Below the pieces are notes generated by a model that did not search any database, was not told the origin of the DNA, and saw only the letters and a program-made list of their open reading frames with translations. This document shows, piece by piece, positions 10,151 through 20,083 of a DNA stretch of 64,000 nt; positions within the stretch are counted from its first letter, which is position 1; every line of letters begins with the position of its first letter. The translations under genes and the position numbers were made by a program. Origin of the DNA: Leptodontidium sp. MPI-SDFR-AT-0119 (taxonomy: Eukaryota > Ascomycota > Leotiomycetes > Helotiales > Leptodontidiaceae); contig JAHLEZ010000007.1 in NCBI GenBank assembly GCA_020726505.1, positions 868,001 through 932,000 on the forward strand, given 5' to 3'.

Positions 10151-13100
10151 TATTATATAGAAATTATTAAGGTAATTAAAGAGAATATCGTTTATGTAGC
10201 GCTAGTAGGTAGCAGGGCTATTAGTTAAGCTAAATAAAAGAACTTTACACTTATATACGCCGTATCTCGTGCGGAAGGTAATATACTTCTTTAATACTAG
10301 GTTTATTCGGATTTAATAAAAGGCTTAATAAATGTCTAATTTAGTAAAGATACGGGCATTAGTTATGCGGGCTAAGGTCTTATTAATTAGAGGTAGGGGG
10401 TATTAGTTCTTCCGAGTGAAGGAATTTAGTACTCGAAAGTCGATATATAACCGCAGGGAGCTATTTGGCTTCTTAATAAAGAAAATAAGGGCAGTGAATA
10501 GTACTTAAGACGGCTTAATAAATCCTTTATTTAAGTTATTCGTAATATATTTCTTAATAGTCTTAAGTTCTTTAGTCGATATCTTATATAATAGCGAATA
10601 CTTGAGTACTTTCTTACCCTCTTCTTCTAACTTAATTTTATAATCGTACGAGTAATAAAGGGGGAGAATATTACTTTTTACCTTAAAGAATACGTGAGTC
10701 TAATTAGCGTATTCTAGGGGAATTATTAGCTTAGCGTTTAGCTCTTGAATAGAGAGTGTAAACTACATAGTTAATTAGCGATAGTAAGTGAGTTTAATAG
10801 TTAGGGCTAATATAATAGCGGCTTTCTCTTACTCTTAGTTTCTTTAATTAATTAGGGTATTAATCTCTTAAAGAGTTACTATAAATATCTTATTTTTAGA
10901 CTTCTGTTTTATTAATATATAAAACGCTACAGTATTAATCGAGAAGATCTTAATAATTAGACGTCGATAAGCTTTCTCACGTCGCTTTATAATTAGTAAC
11001 TTATCTCGTAATTAAGGAGAAGAAGTTAGGGAAGGAGAAGCTTTTATAATCGAGTCGTATATAAAAGAGAGTTACGTTTTTATCTTTTAAAGTGAATTAG
11101 CGTAGTCCTTAGTATATGTTCTATACGTGAAAGAAGCGAATTAGGGAGAATCAGTTTAGTCTCGAGGGTATAAAAGCTCGGCGGTTCCACTCTTTAGTTT
11201 AGTAACTTTCATTCAAGCTAGTTTAATTAAGATATATATATTATTTAGTCGTGGGGATCATTATATACGTTAACTAAGTTAGTTATTTAATATACTTCTT
11301 AGCTATAGTAAAGAACCGTTAGTAGTAGAGTGCGCGCGCTTTTTAGGCTTTGTTATATATCGCGCTTATTAATACGAGAGCTCTATAGTATATAAAGTAT
11401 TAATAACAGAGGTAAGTTTAATAGTAGTATTAATATCGGGGATTAACTAGAGGTAATATTATATACTTAAAAGGCGCGAATCTAAGTATTTTTGACTTTC
11501 GGAGATTAATATAGAATTCATTATTAGCGCAACTTCTTTAATTAATATAATAGCGCGGCCACTTCTAAAGGCTATTATATGTTTCGAAACGAAGTATCTA
11601 TTAAAAGGTGTAATAAGAGAAGAAAGTAAAGAATACGTAAGGGGTTTTATACTTAAAATAAGAAGGAAAGAAAAAGTGGACGAAGTGTTAAGTGTTAAAG
11701 AGATAAAGGGGTGAAGTTCTTCCATTAACGTCGTAGGCTCGATTCCGGGGGGGTATAAATTCTCGACTTTACACTTTTAGTACAACTACGGCGGATTTCC
11801 CTGATCTTTCTTTCTACGACTTATAATAGTTCCGTAGTTAAAGATTAATTATAAGTGTAAGCTTAATAATTATATATCTATAAAATTAGCATCTTTAGTA
11901 TCTGACATAATTCGACTATACTGCGCGGGATACCGAGTTTGATTTTCTATTAATATAATCGCTAGTTTTTTAGACTTAGTAATAGTCGAGGGATTAATAG
12001 TAATAAGTTCTGAGGTTATTAAGAAAGTAGGGGAGTAATTAACGTGTATATCGAAATTTGACTTAGCGCGCCGGTTAGAATTAGCTATAGAATCGTCTTG
12101 TAGCAGGCTATTATAGTTATTATAATATAAAGTCGTAAACTTCGAGTAAATAGTAAGTTTAAATATTCTATAAGTCCTTACTTTAGTAATTACTAATTCT
12201 AATAGAGTTTCTAAGGTATTTATACTTAACGCAGGAGGTAAGGGTAAGTTAACTATCAAAGTCGATTCCGCAAATTAAGTATTATAGTAGCTCCAAAATT
12301 CACGCAACTTAACGTCTTTACGCTTGGTGTCGCGCTAGTGGCGTTAGTGAATCTTATATACACGTAAGTCTCGGACCTTAATCAGTTTATTATAGCTTAT
12401 TATTAGGGGGTAGTTTAATAACTAAATAAGCCGTCGTTTAGTGATATTTAAGAGTACTTCGTAATACTCTAGTTATAACCTTCTAATAATTACTTTATAG
12501 TTTCTTAAGTAAGTGATTAAGAAAGGAGTGAATAATTATAAACGCTTATTAATTGTTAAATTTAACGTGATATAGTGGCTAATAGTTTAGCTAGTTCGAC
12601 TATTAAATCCTTTAATAGGGATAAGTAAAGGTAATAAGTGAATTAAAGGTTTTAAGAAGAAAGAAAGAGATTTTAAAAGAGAGTAATTAATAAAATAATA
12701 ATTATTAACTCCGGAATTAAGAAGTGCGGGCAGCTTATACGTGAGTTTATTCTTAGAGAGAGTGATGTAAGTAGTAAGTGTTAGTCCGCTAAGAAGCTTC
12801 GTAAAGTTAAGATGTCGTATATCTCGTATTATACTTAAGAAAGAGCCTTTTCTTAGATTAAGTCTTTTACTTGTGAGGTAAGTTTCTTTACTAGTAAGTT
12901 GTCGTCGTTTATAGTTTAGTTGTTAGATATAAGACCGCCGTCGTCGGCGCCTACTTTCATCTCGTTAACATAGGAGGTATAACTATAATTAAGGGGCCGT
13001 TAGGCGAAATGCCGTAGGGCATTCGTTAGTATTTAAGCACGAGGTATATCGGCTCGTATAAAGATTTATTGACTTAAAGGCTAACTAGTCTCTTGTCTTT

Positions 13101-14567
13101 AGGACGAAGAAGCGGTGGAAGCTTGGAGTGACTTTCTCGTAGTCCCTGAGGAGATATTAACTTAGGACCGGGGGTAAGAATTTATACTTATTACTAAGGG
13201 GCTAAAGCGATTAGCGTAGATAGTGTTTTCTACGATTTATTCTTAGTTCTTAGCTTAGATTACTTTTATATACTCTTTTAAAGTTTTAGCTCTTTAATAC
13301 TTATAGAATAGTTACTTACGTAGGCGGGATAAGAGCTTGTCTTATAAGTCTATTTTAAGGATTGACTTATTAGTTACGCTACCTTAATTAGTAAGAATTT
13401 TAAACTATTAGTAAAAGTCCTAAAAGGTTTGTCCTGTAGGTTTTATCTTTAACATAGAGTAGAGGTTACGCGTGGTTTATTACTTATAGGGGTTAGTTAA
13501 GAATTTAATTACTTAGTTAATTAAGTCGAGCACATTTGTGATGTTTTTGTCGTCGTTAAACGTCAGGGACAAGAAGGAGGGCTCTAAGAATGTGCGAGCT
13601 ATTCCTTTTGTTTATGTAAGTAACTAGTCCTTCTAATAATCGTCGTCGACGAAGTATTCGTTATACCGGCGTAAGGCATTCTAAACCTAAACTTCTTATA
13701 GACGTAAACTATAATTAATACCGTCTGAAAGCTTATCGTTTAGGTTAGGGATCTTCTTGATTTATAAGGCCGTAGATATCTAAGACCTCTTAGAGAAAGA
13801 TAGGGAATAATAACGTGAGATGCGAGGAGGTCGGTAGTCGTCCTTACTGTCATTGTTTAGTAGTCCACTAAGGTCAAGAGCACTCTATACCTTACCTTTG
13901 CCTTTGTCTAGCTCAGGGGCAGGAGTTTTCTTAATTAAGGGATAAAGGAGTGTGTCCTCTTCTTAAAAAGTTACAGATCTTAGGGCGGGTCTACGTAATA
14001 GAGGCTCGTCGGTCGTAAATCGCTATTATTAAAGAGACAGCTTTAACCGCTAGTTCTTTATACGACTCTTTGCGAGTTACTCTTCCAAGATGCGAAGTCG
14101 GCTTTCCTATAGTGTCTCTCTTATATATGTCCTTGTAGGCTCTACACTGCTCCCTGGCGTATTAGTAGAAGTATTAACTATAAGATTATTAGTATTAAGA
14201 AAGTCAAGTAAGGGGACAGAAGAAAAAGTAGACGACATATCGGCGTCGTTTATAGCGGGTCGCTTTATTAGAGGAAGGACGGCTTTCGGCTTGACTTAGC
14301 GAGTTAAAGGGAGAGGTCCGGCGAAGAGAGGGTTTCGGCTTCGTCGTGTAGAGGCAGAAGTCGAGGAGGAGAATAAGGGTAATAGTAGCGAAGTGGATGT
14401 TAACTTCGCTATTAGTAGGGGTTTTAATACTACTATTCGTTAAGCTACAAAGCTTAGTATAGGCCTTTCCTGTATTTAAGCTTCTAGGTCGTAACTACTT
14501 ACAGGAGAATTAGGGGGCGAGGGATATTTACTGTCTTCCTAGATATAAAAAAAAGAGTTATAAATAA

Positions 14568-14816
14568 TATAACGCTTGCCTTAGAAAGATAGTAATCACG
14601 TGTAACTGACGCCTCACATATCAATATAGGACATATGACGATACTAAGTATCAACTTAGAATCTACAACTATAAAGGAAAGAAGGTATAGAAAGAAGAAG
14701 TCTATATATAAGAGGTCAGTATGCTTAGTACTATATAGTAATCTCGGTACGTCCCGATCGGGCAATACTAAGTGGAGCCGGTGGAAATGAGGCTCTGGGC
14801 AGCGACAGTCGTCACA
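14568..14816 (-). repeat. 5' LTR of the Gypsy element (249 bp)
   Basis: Ends CGTCACA and starts TATAACG where TGTGACG is expected, two G-to-A changes. It pairs with the LTR at 7356-7602. Confidence 0.92.
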
Positions 14817-14821
14817 TCCAA

Positions 14822-15080
14822 GCTCTAAGGCCTTTTCCCTTTATAGGAAATCATCATTAGCTTCGTGGCTGCTTTGGCGGGCAGATTTAGGTAAGGTTCG
14901 CACGCGGATCAGGACCTCGGCTGACAATTTTGGTTAGTGCGAAACAGCCCCGCACGTCTTGTAATATTTATACTGTAATTTCATTTATGAGGCCTTAGGC
15001 AAAGTTTTCACAGTGGCTGGAAGTATTGTAGTGCCTGGTGCGCCACATCCAGCTTAGTAATGACTTCAATGCCTGGACTG
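14822..15080 (+). repeat. Island repeat, copy A, second half
   Basis: Continues copy A after the Gypsy insertion. It matches copy B (about 18260-18570) to its end and copy C (reverse strand, below 25900) over its first 120 bp, e.g. TTGTGGCTGCTGTAGCG-like and GGTTAGT[C/G]CGAAAC-like blocks. No intact ORF. Confidence 0.7.
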
Positions 15081-15214
15081 TTCCAGGCACGAAAATTGCA
15101 AACAAAATTATCTACCTATCTGCCAATAGTGTATTAGGTGCAGCGCAGTATGCTTCCTCCCCCTTAATCCCCTGCTGTAACTTACCTTACACAGATAAGA
15201 CTCCATAGCCTTGA

Positions 15215-16850
15215 CGCAAGAAGTGAGCACTCTTGCTACTAAATCTGGCCTCCCGATCCCCTCCCCCGAACTCGAAGACTAGTCAGCCCTTCTCCCGGGC
15301 TTGAATCACTGCGCGAAAGAAATCCTCACTCTCGAAGACTACACCACGACCGTCGATCTCTCCCTCTTCCCACGAGCCAACATTCATCGCCCTAAAGGTG
15401 CCGCAGATGCAGATCACGGCGGCTGGGCTTGGAAGTGCGATGTGCGATGTGCGGAGTACGAAGCCGAAGAGCGATGAGCTTGCTAAGAGGAGAATTGCAA
15501 TAAAGGACAACATTGCGGTTGCGGGCGTGAAATGTACAAACGGGACAGGAGGCAAAGTGGGGGATTAGGTACCGAAGATCGATGCTACACTTGTTGCGCG
15601 GTTGTTAGATACTAGTGGGATTATCGAGGGAAAGGCAGCTTGTGAGAACAACTATTTTGGTACTGTGAGGTGTGTCTTGATTCCAACAAGGCCTTCTCTA
15701 GGCATTGGCTAACTACTTCTTCACAGTGACACCTCAATTACAGGCCAAGTTCACAACCCCTACGCCTACGCTTACTCAACAGGCGGTCCCTTGTCCGGCT
15801 CAGCCCGTTTTCTTCGCCTCCAGGGCCGTAGACCTCGCAATTGGCGCAGACTAAGGCGGCTCGATCCGTCTCCTGTCCGCGAACCGCGGGATCGTAGGCC
15901 TGAAGCCAACATGGGGACTCGTACCGTACACCGGTTGCATATCCCTCGAAGCAACAATCGACCATGCAGGTCCAATAGCAAGAACAGTTTAAGACTGCGC
16001 TATACTGCTCGAGGTGATAGCAGGCAGTGACGGGATCGACGACCGACAACCTTTAAGTTGGCTATACGGCAAAGTCAAGTTCGGACAAGAAGTGTGGAAA
16101 CACCTCGAGACTTTCGGAGACTTACTATTGAAAGGCACCAGAATCGGTGTTCTGAAAGAAGGGTTCGAAGACCCAATGACAGACCCCAACGTTGCAGCCG
16201 CCTCGCACGCTGCAATCGCCAAGCTTACAGCACTTGGTGTAGAAGTAAAGGAGATCTCTATCCCGCTGCATCGAGATAGTGGTATGATCTGGATGGTCGC
16301 GCTACCTATAGCAGGTACAACACAAGGCCTACTCTCTAACCCGGCAGGGAGGAAACAACTCTTATTCCCGACCGTTGCGAGCTAATCGGGTCGCAGCTAT
16401 CGCAAGAGGCATTTGATGCCCTTGGTCCCGGCGGACAGAATATCTATCTACGGGGCTTGTTCTTACAAGAGAAGTTTGGAAGTCCATTGCATGCGCGGTA
16501 TACCAATCTTTTAGGAAAGCTGAATGATGAGTATGAGATGGCGTTTAGGGATGTGGATGTGCTAGTTATGCCAACGATTGTTTTCCCGCCGGTGAAGATT
16601 GAGGAGAAAGGGGGCAAGAGTTTGGGTCCGCTTAAGATGCTGAGTAGGACGATTAGCGCGACGTATAATACTGCTACGTTTAATAGTACGGGACATCCGG
16701 GCTTAAGTCTTCCGGTGGGGTTTGTGCCGGCGAGAGATGATACGGACGTGTGGTTACCGACAGGACTGCAGATTATGGGCAGGAAGTGGGAGGATTTGAC
16801 GTGTTGAAAGGTTGCTGCTAGTTGGGAAGAAAAGAATGATTCGAAAGCAT
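15215..16850 (+). pseudogene. Amidase-signature family hydrolase pseudogene
   Basis: Fragments in order follow an amidase: DYTTTVDLSLFPRANIHRP, IKDNIAVAGVKCTNGTGG (catalytic Lys), GIIEGKAACENNYFGT, HNPYAYAYSTGG (Gly/Ser-rich stretch), AVDLAIGAD-stop-GGSIR (nucleophile Ser region), [28 protein letters not shown]-like, and VLVMPTIVFPPV to TGLQIMGRKWEDL. It is broken by TAG at 15280-15282, TAG at 15566-15568, TAA at 15852-15854 and TAA at 15990-15992, and by frameshifts near 15445, 15825 and 16367. One or more changes are CpA to TpA, so RIP may have helped kill it. An ancestral intron probably ran from about 15663 to 15727. It is certainly non-functional as read. The substrate is unknown. Confidence 0.88.
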
Positions 16851-17092
16851 TGAGATACGGACCAAATCCTGAGATTGAGACCTAATCGATAATATTTGGA
16901 CCTTTGGTCTAGAGCGCGAGCCATGACTCTGCGTATAGTACTCCACATCTCTGAGGCAGATTCCAATGCTGGCTACTCGATCTAAGATGGTTGTAAGTTG
17001 ATACGCTTCGAGGATATGCTTTGTGTTTTCATTGTACCTTCATGATCAACGCGGAGCCTTCTGCGAGCAAATGCGATTCCTTAATACCCCAC

Positions 17093-17815
17093 TTAAACGT
17101 GGGCGGTTTGAAAGTCAACCAGCTGCTTAATAACATTAGCCATTTTCTTCATTGCCACCTCCAAACTATTAATACGGTCCGACTGCTCTAATTTGAACCT
17201 AGATGCTTGGTCACTTTCTCAAGAATTAGCCCGGTCTTATAAAACCACTATTCACAAATAAAAATACGCAGACCTGATGTCCATGATCACATGGAAATAT
17301 ATCGCTTCTCGTAGCATTGAAAGGCCTTGCTCTAGTGCCAAAATATCCTTTTGGCTCTGCACACCCAGCAGTGTAGCCTTAAGACTCAGGAGCTTCGAAA
17401 GACGACGAGCCTTAGTCTTCTCCAATGCCTGGAGCAACATCCTTGCCGTTTCGTCGTACGACTCGAGAATATCTCGAAGCGTGCCGCCGCAGCTATCTGG
17501 GTTGGATATTGCCGCAGCGTGAAGCTTCCTGATTAGCAGGATTTGATGGGTTGTTACGACTTCCTTTTCGCGGTGCTCTTGCAGTGCGCCATCAGCGGAT
17601 CGGTACACTTTGAGGCTGCTGCTTGTGAATGCTCCCGCGAGGTACAGCCAGGCGAGTAGCCCGGCGAGGACGGCGTATGCGAAGGTGAGGATTCCTGTTA
17701 CGTTGGCTGCAACTGATAGTGGGCTGTCTTGGCAAGATGGGAAGGTTGAAGCCATTTTTGGGGAAATTATGCTTTGAGCTAGTATTGGGGGTGTGGTAAT
17801 GCTAGGAGAGGGCAC
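17093..17815 (-). CDS. Small membrane protein resembling the N-terminal domain of fungal STAND proteins
   Basis: Two exons, complement(17093..17198, 17274..17815), with a 75-bp intron (AG|GTCTGC ... CTAG|G). The frame closes exactly (648 nt, 215 aa). A more likely start is Met21 at 17755 (MASTFPSCQDSPLSVAANV). Residues about 40-63 form one hydrophobic segment (TGILTFAYAVLAGLLAWLYL), followed by helical charged sequence and a coiled C-terminus (LEQSDRINSLEVAMKKMANV). The pattern PLSVAANVTGI plus long helices recalls the fungal N-terminal domain found on STAND and ankyrin proteins, here standing alone. Its 5' end overlaps an orphan ankyrin fragment on the other strand. It may be a truncated relic or a stand-alone partner of the nearby NACHT protein. 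That role is inference. Confidence 0.6.
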
Positions 17816-18103
17816 GAGGGTATTGTCAAGCTGCTGCTTGCGACTAGCAAGGTCGATGTCGACGCGAAGGATTATAGTGATCGGACGCCGCTATCGCAGG
17901 GTACTAGGAGAGGGCACGAGGGTATCGTCAAGCTGCTGCTCGCGACCGGTAAGGTCGATGTCGACTCGAAGAACAAATATGATCAGACGCCGCTATCGCA
18001 GGGTACTAGGAGAGGGCACGAGGGTATCGTTAAGCTGCTCCTCGCGACAGAGAAGGTCGATATCGACTCGAAGAACAAATACGGTCAGACGCCGCTGCCG
18101 TGA
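17783..18103 (+). pseudogene. Orphan ankyrin-repeat fragment
   Basis: Three tandem 99-bp units each read GHEGIVKLLLAT.KVDVDSK then a TPLS turn, the fungal ankyrin consensus. The frame begins after a stop with no ATG and ends at TGA 18101-18103. The segment between units (SQGTRR) is degenerate compared with the usual LSWAA. The nucleotide identity between units suggests recent amplification or conversion. Without a start or the rest of the protein this is a relic, probably the 3' end of an ankyrin gene moved with the island repeat that follows it. Confidence 0.75.
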
Positions 18104-18189
18104 CTTGGATCATTATATATTATAATTGGTTTACGTAACTTTAAAACGTTCTGTGAATCTAGAATTTTCTAGCAGATTCGCTTTTAATC

Positions 18190-18570
18190 TTTTAGCCACG
18201 TAATCTTAATACTGCCAACACAGTTACTACAACTTAGCGTGCGCAGTCCGCCAGAGCTCCACCATCAAGCTCTTACTATCCCTAATATATATAAATAAGT
18301 AACTTTCGAGCTCTAATGTGTCACTACTGTGCAGGAGATCCTTATCAGCCTTGTGGCTGTTGTGGCGTGCAAATTCATATAAGATCGCCATACGAGTCAG
18401 TACGTACCTCGGATCAACAATTCTGGTTAGCAATAAATAACCCCGCACGCACGTCCTATAATATTTACCTTATAATTTCGGTCGTAAAGCCTTAAGCATA
18501 AATATCGTGGCGAGGTGCTGTGGCGTCTAGTGCGCCACACTCGGCTTAGTAATAGCTTTAATATCTAGCA
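18190..18570 (+). repeat. Island repeat, copy B (partial, internal)
   Basis: Matches copy A (14840-15080) over blocks such as CCTTGTGGCTG, CCCCGCACG and GTGCGCCACA, and matches the inner part of copy C. It lacks the ACGTC terminus. It lies just 3' of the ankyrin fragment. Confidence 0.65.
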
Positions 18571-19130
18571 CCAATGAAATCAGTGGCACGTGTGTGATAG
18601 CCTGAGGCTCACACAAAGCCTTCAAAATCGAGCAGAATAAATAGCCCAAAAACATTAGATACAGCTGATAAGTATAAAGTTAGTGAAATTGATAAAAGGG
18701 TAACCGGATACACACATTAAAACTCAACTTCAAGTACTGGACGGATTATATTTATAGCGAACTGTAAGAAATAATACGGACTAACCTTATATCTCTACCG
18801 ATTTCTAAGAGACCATGCGAACTATGTTCGGAAAAGCGAAGAACCTTCTCTATAAGCTTTCAGCTTATTTCGAAAGCATTTCGAAGGCACCACTCAGTCG
18901 TTCCAATCCGCCACGCTCCAATTTGCCACTTAATCGTTCTAATCGCTATCCTCATCTCTATGTAAGGTACGGAGGTAATGCTTTATGAGCGACCGCGCTA
19001 GTAAAGCCCTTCCAGAGGCCTCCCTACCGGGAGAGTTATCCTGTAGAGGTTCCTAGAAGATGCTAGAGTCATGGTAGCAAACTAAGCTGTGTTCTATATA
19101 TTTGTTTATAACCCCTGACCTCTCTATATA
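18571..19130. other. Intergenic, no gene seen
   Basis: AT-leaning sequence without coding signal. Confidence 0.5.
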
Positions 19131-19186
19131 GTAGAGAAAGAAAAAGTTTATATATTAATTATTGTAGCACAACTATTATGACAAAT
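19131..19186. repeat. Left copy of a 55-bp direct repeat flanking the palindrome
   Basis: Shares TATATATTAATTATT and TAGCACAACTAT with 20001-20053 in the same orientation. The two copies flank the 807-bp palindromic element exactly. Confidence 0.75.
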
Positions 19187-19191
19187 ATATA

Positions 19192-19998
19192 ACGTCCCAC
19201 CCCACCATTCCGGCCACCCCTAGATTCCGGCCACCTTTTACACCAAAACTCATAGTTTTAAACTACTAATATTTTTAGTATTCTCTAATAGAATTAGTTA
19301 AAATTAACAATGTAGAGTATTTTTATATTATTCATTTGAAGACTCGAATCTTATTAATTTTGTATTACGTAATATTATGAAATAAGTATATAAAGTTTAG
19401 AAATATTTCCTTATACAAATTTGGTGTAAAAGTAATTTTCATTATTTTTTACATAATTTTAGTACGTATTATTATAAATAGTTAAAATTAAAAATATGAG
19501 TACTATATATATAAAGTATTATTAAAATCGAAATTGAAGAAATTTTTATTAATAGTTATTGTGTGTTTAAGTGTCGAAATTTCCTTATACAAAAATTTGT
19601 ATAGGGAAATTTTAACACTTAATTATATAAGAACTATTAATAGAAATTTCTTTAAATTCGATGTTAATAATACTCTATATATATCGTATTTATATTTTTA
19701 GTTTTAGTCATTTATAATAATACGTACTAAAATTATTAAGAAAATACTAGAAATTACTTTTACACTAAATTTGTATGAGAAAATATTTTTGAACTTTACA
19801 TACTTATTTCATAATATTACGTAATACAAAATACTTAAAATTATTATGATTTAAAAGATCTAATTAAATATATCCTTATCCTTGAATTTTACCTTATTTC
19901 ATTAATAATTGATAAAGTTATTAATAGTTAAAAGTAGCGAGTTTTGGTGTAAAAGGTGGCCGGAATCTAGGGGTGGCCGGAATGGTGGGGTGGGACGT
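19192..19998. mobile_element. Palindromic (foldback) TIR element, 807 bp, TA target
   Basis: Terminal inverted repeats of about 60 bp start ACGTCCCACCCCACC and contain two CCGGCCACC blocks. Both sides are flanked by TA (19190-19191, 19999-20000). The similarity does not stop at the TIRs: the AT-rich arms stay complementary to a centre near 19595, where TTTCCTTATACAAA meets TTTGTATAGGGAAA. Arms of about 400 bp make nearly the whole element one hairpin. No ORF. The ACGTC start and TA target resemble the ends of the 7060-26175 island, suggesting related (Tc1/mariner-type) machinery. It sits 85 bp past the NACHT gene stop codon. Confidence 0.88.
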
Positions 19999-20000
19999 TA

Positions 20001-20053
20001 GTGGAGAAAAAAAATTATATATTAATTATTATAGCACAACTATCATAACAAAT
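20001..20053. repeat. Right copy of the 55-bp direct repeat
   Basis: Partner of 19131-19186. The differences are small indels in the A-run and a few transitions. Confidence 0.75.
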
Positions 20054-20083
20054 TGGATTTTCCATTCTGTATAACTCTAAGGA

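Larger units (their letters stand above)
7351..14821 (-). mobile_element. Gypsy LTR retrotransposon with chromodomain (chromovirus), degenerate
   Basis: Two LTRs (7356-7602 and 14568-14816) flank about 6.97 kb, and a five-base duplication TCCAA (7351-7355, 14817-14821) marks insertion. The coding direction is minus, shown by a chromodomain-like segment at 7822-8022, the reverse-transcriptase motif at 10115-10150 and a G-rich polypurine tract at 7603-7615 next to the left LTR. The right LTR is therefore the 5' LTR. The interior is full of stops and strongly poor in CpA and TpG while keeping CpG, the pattern of RIP. Gag should lie near 12-14 kb but cannot be read. It is inserted into island repeat copy A, so it is younger than that repeat. 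Confidence 0.92.

Noticed and set aside
11459..12259. Minus-strand ORFs of 88 and 129 codons inside the Gypsy element
   Set aside because: Chance open stretches in AT-rich RIP-decayed sequence; no Gag or protease signature could be confirmed.
18227..18448. 73-codon minus ORF in island repeat copy B
   Set aside because: Copies A and C carry stops in the matching frame and no family is recognisable; kept only as part of the repeat.
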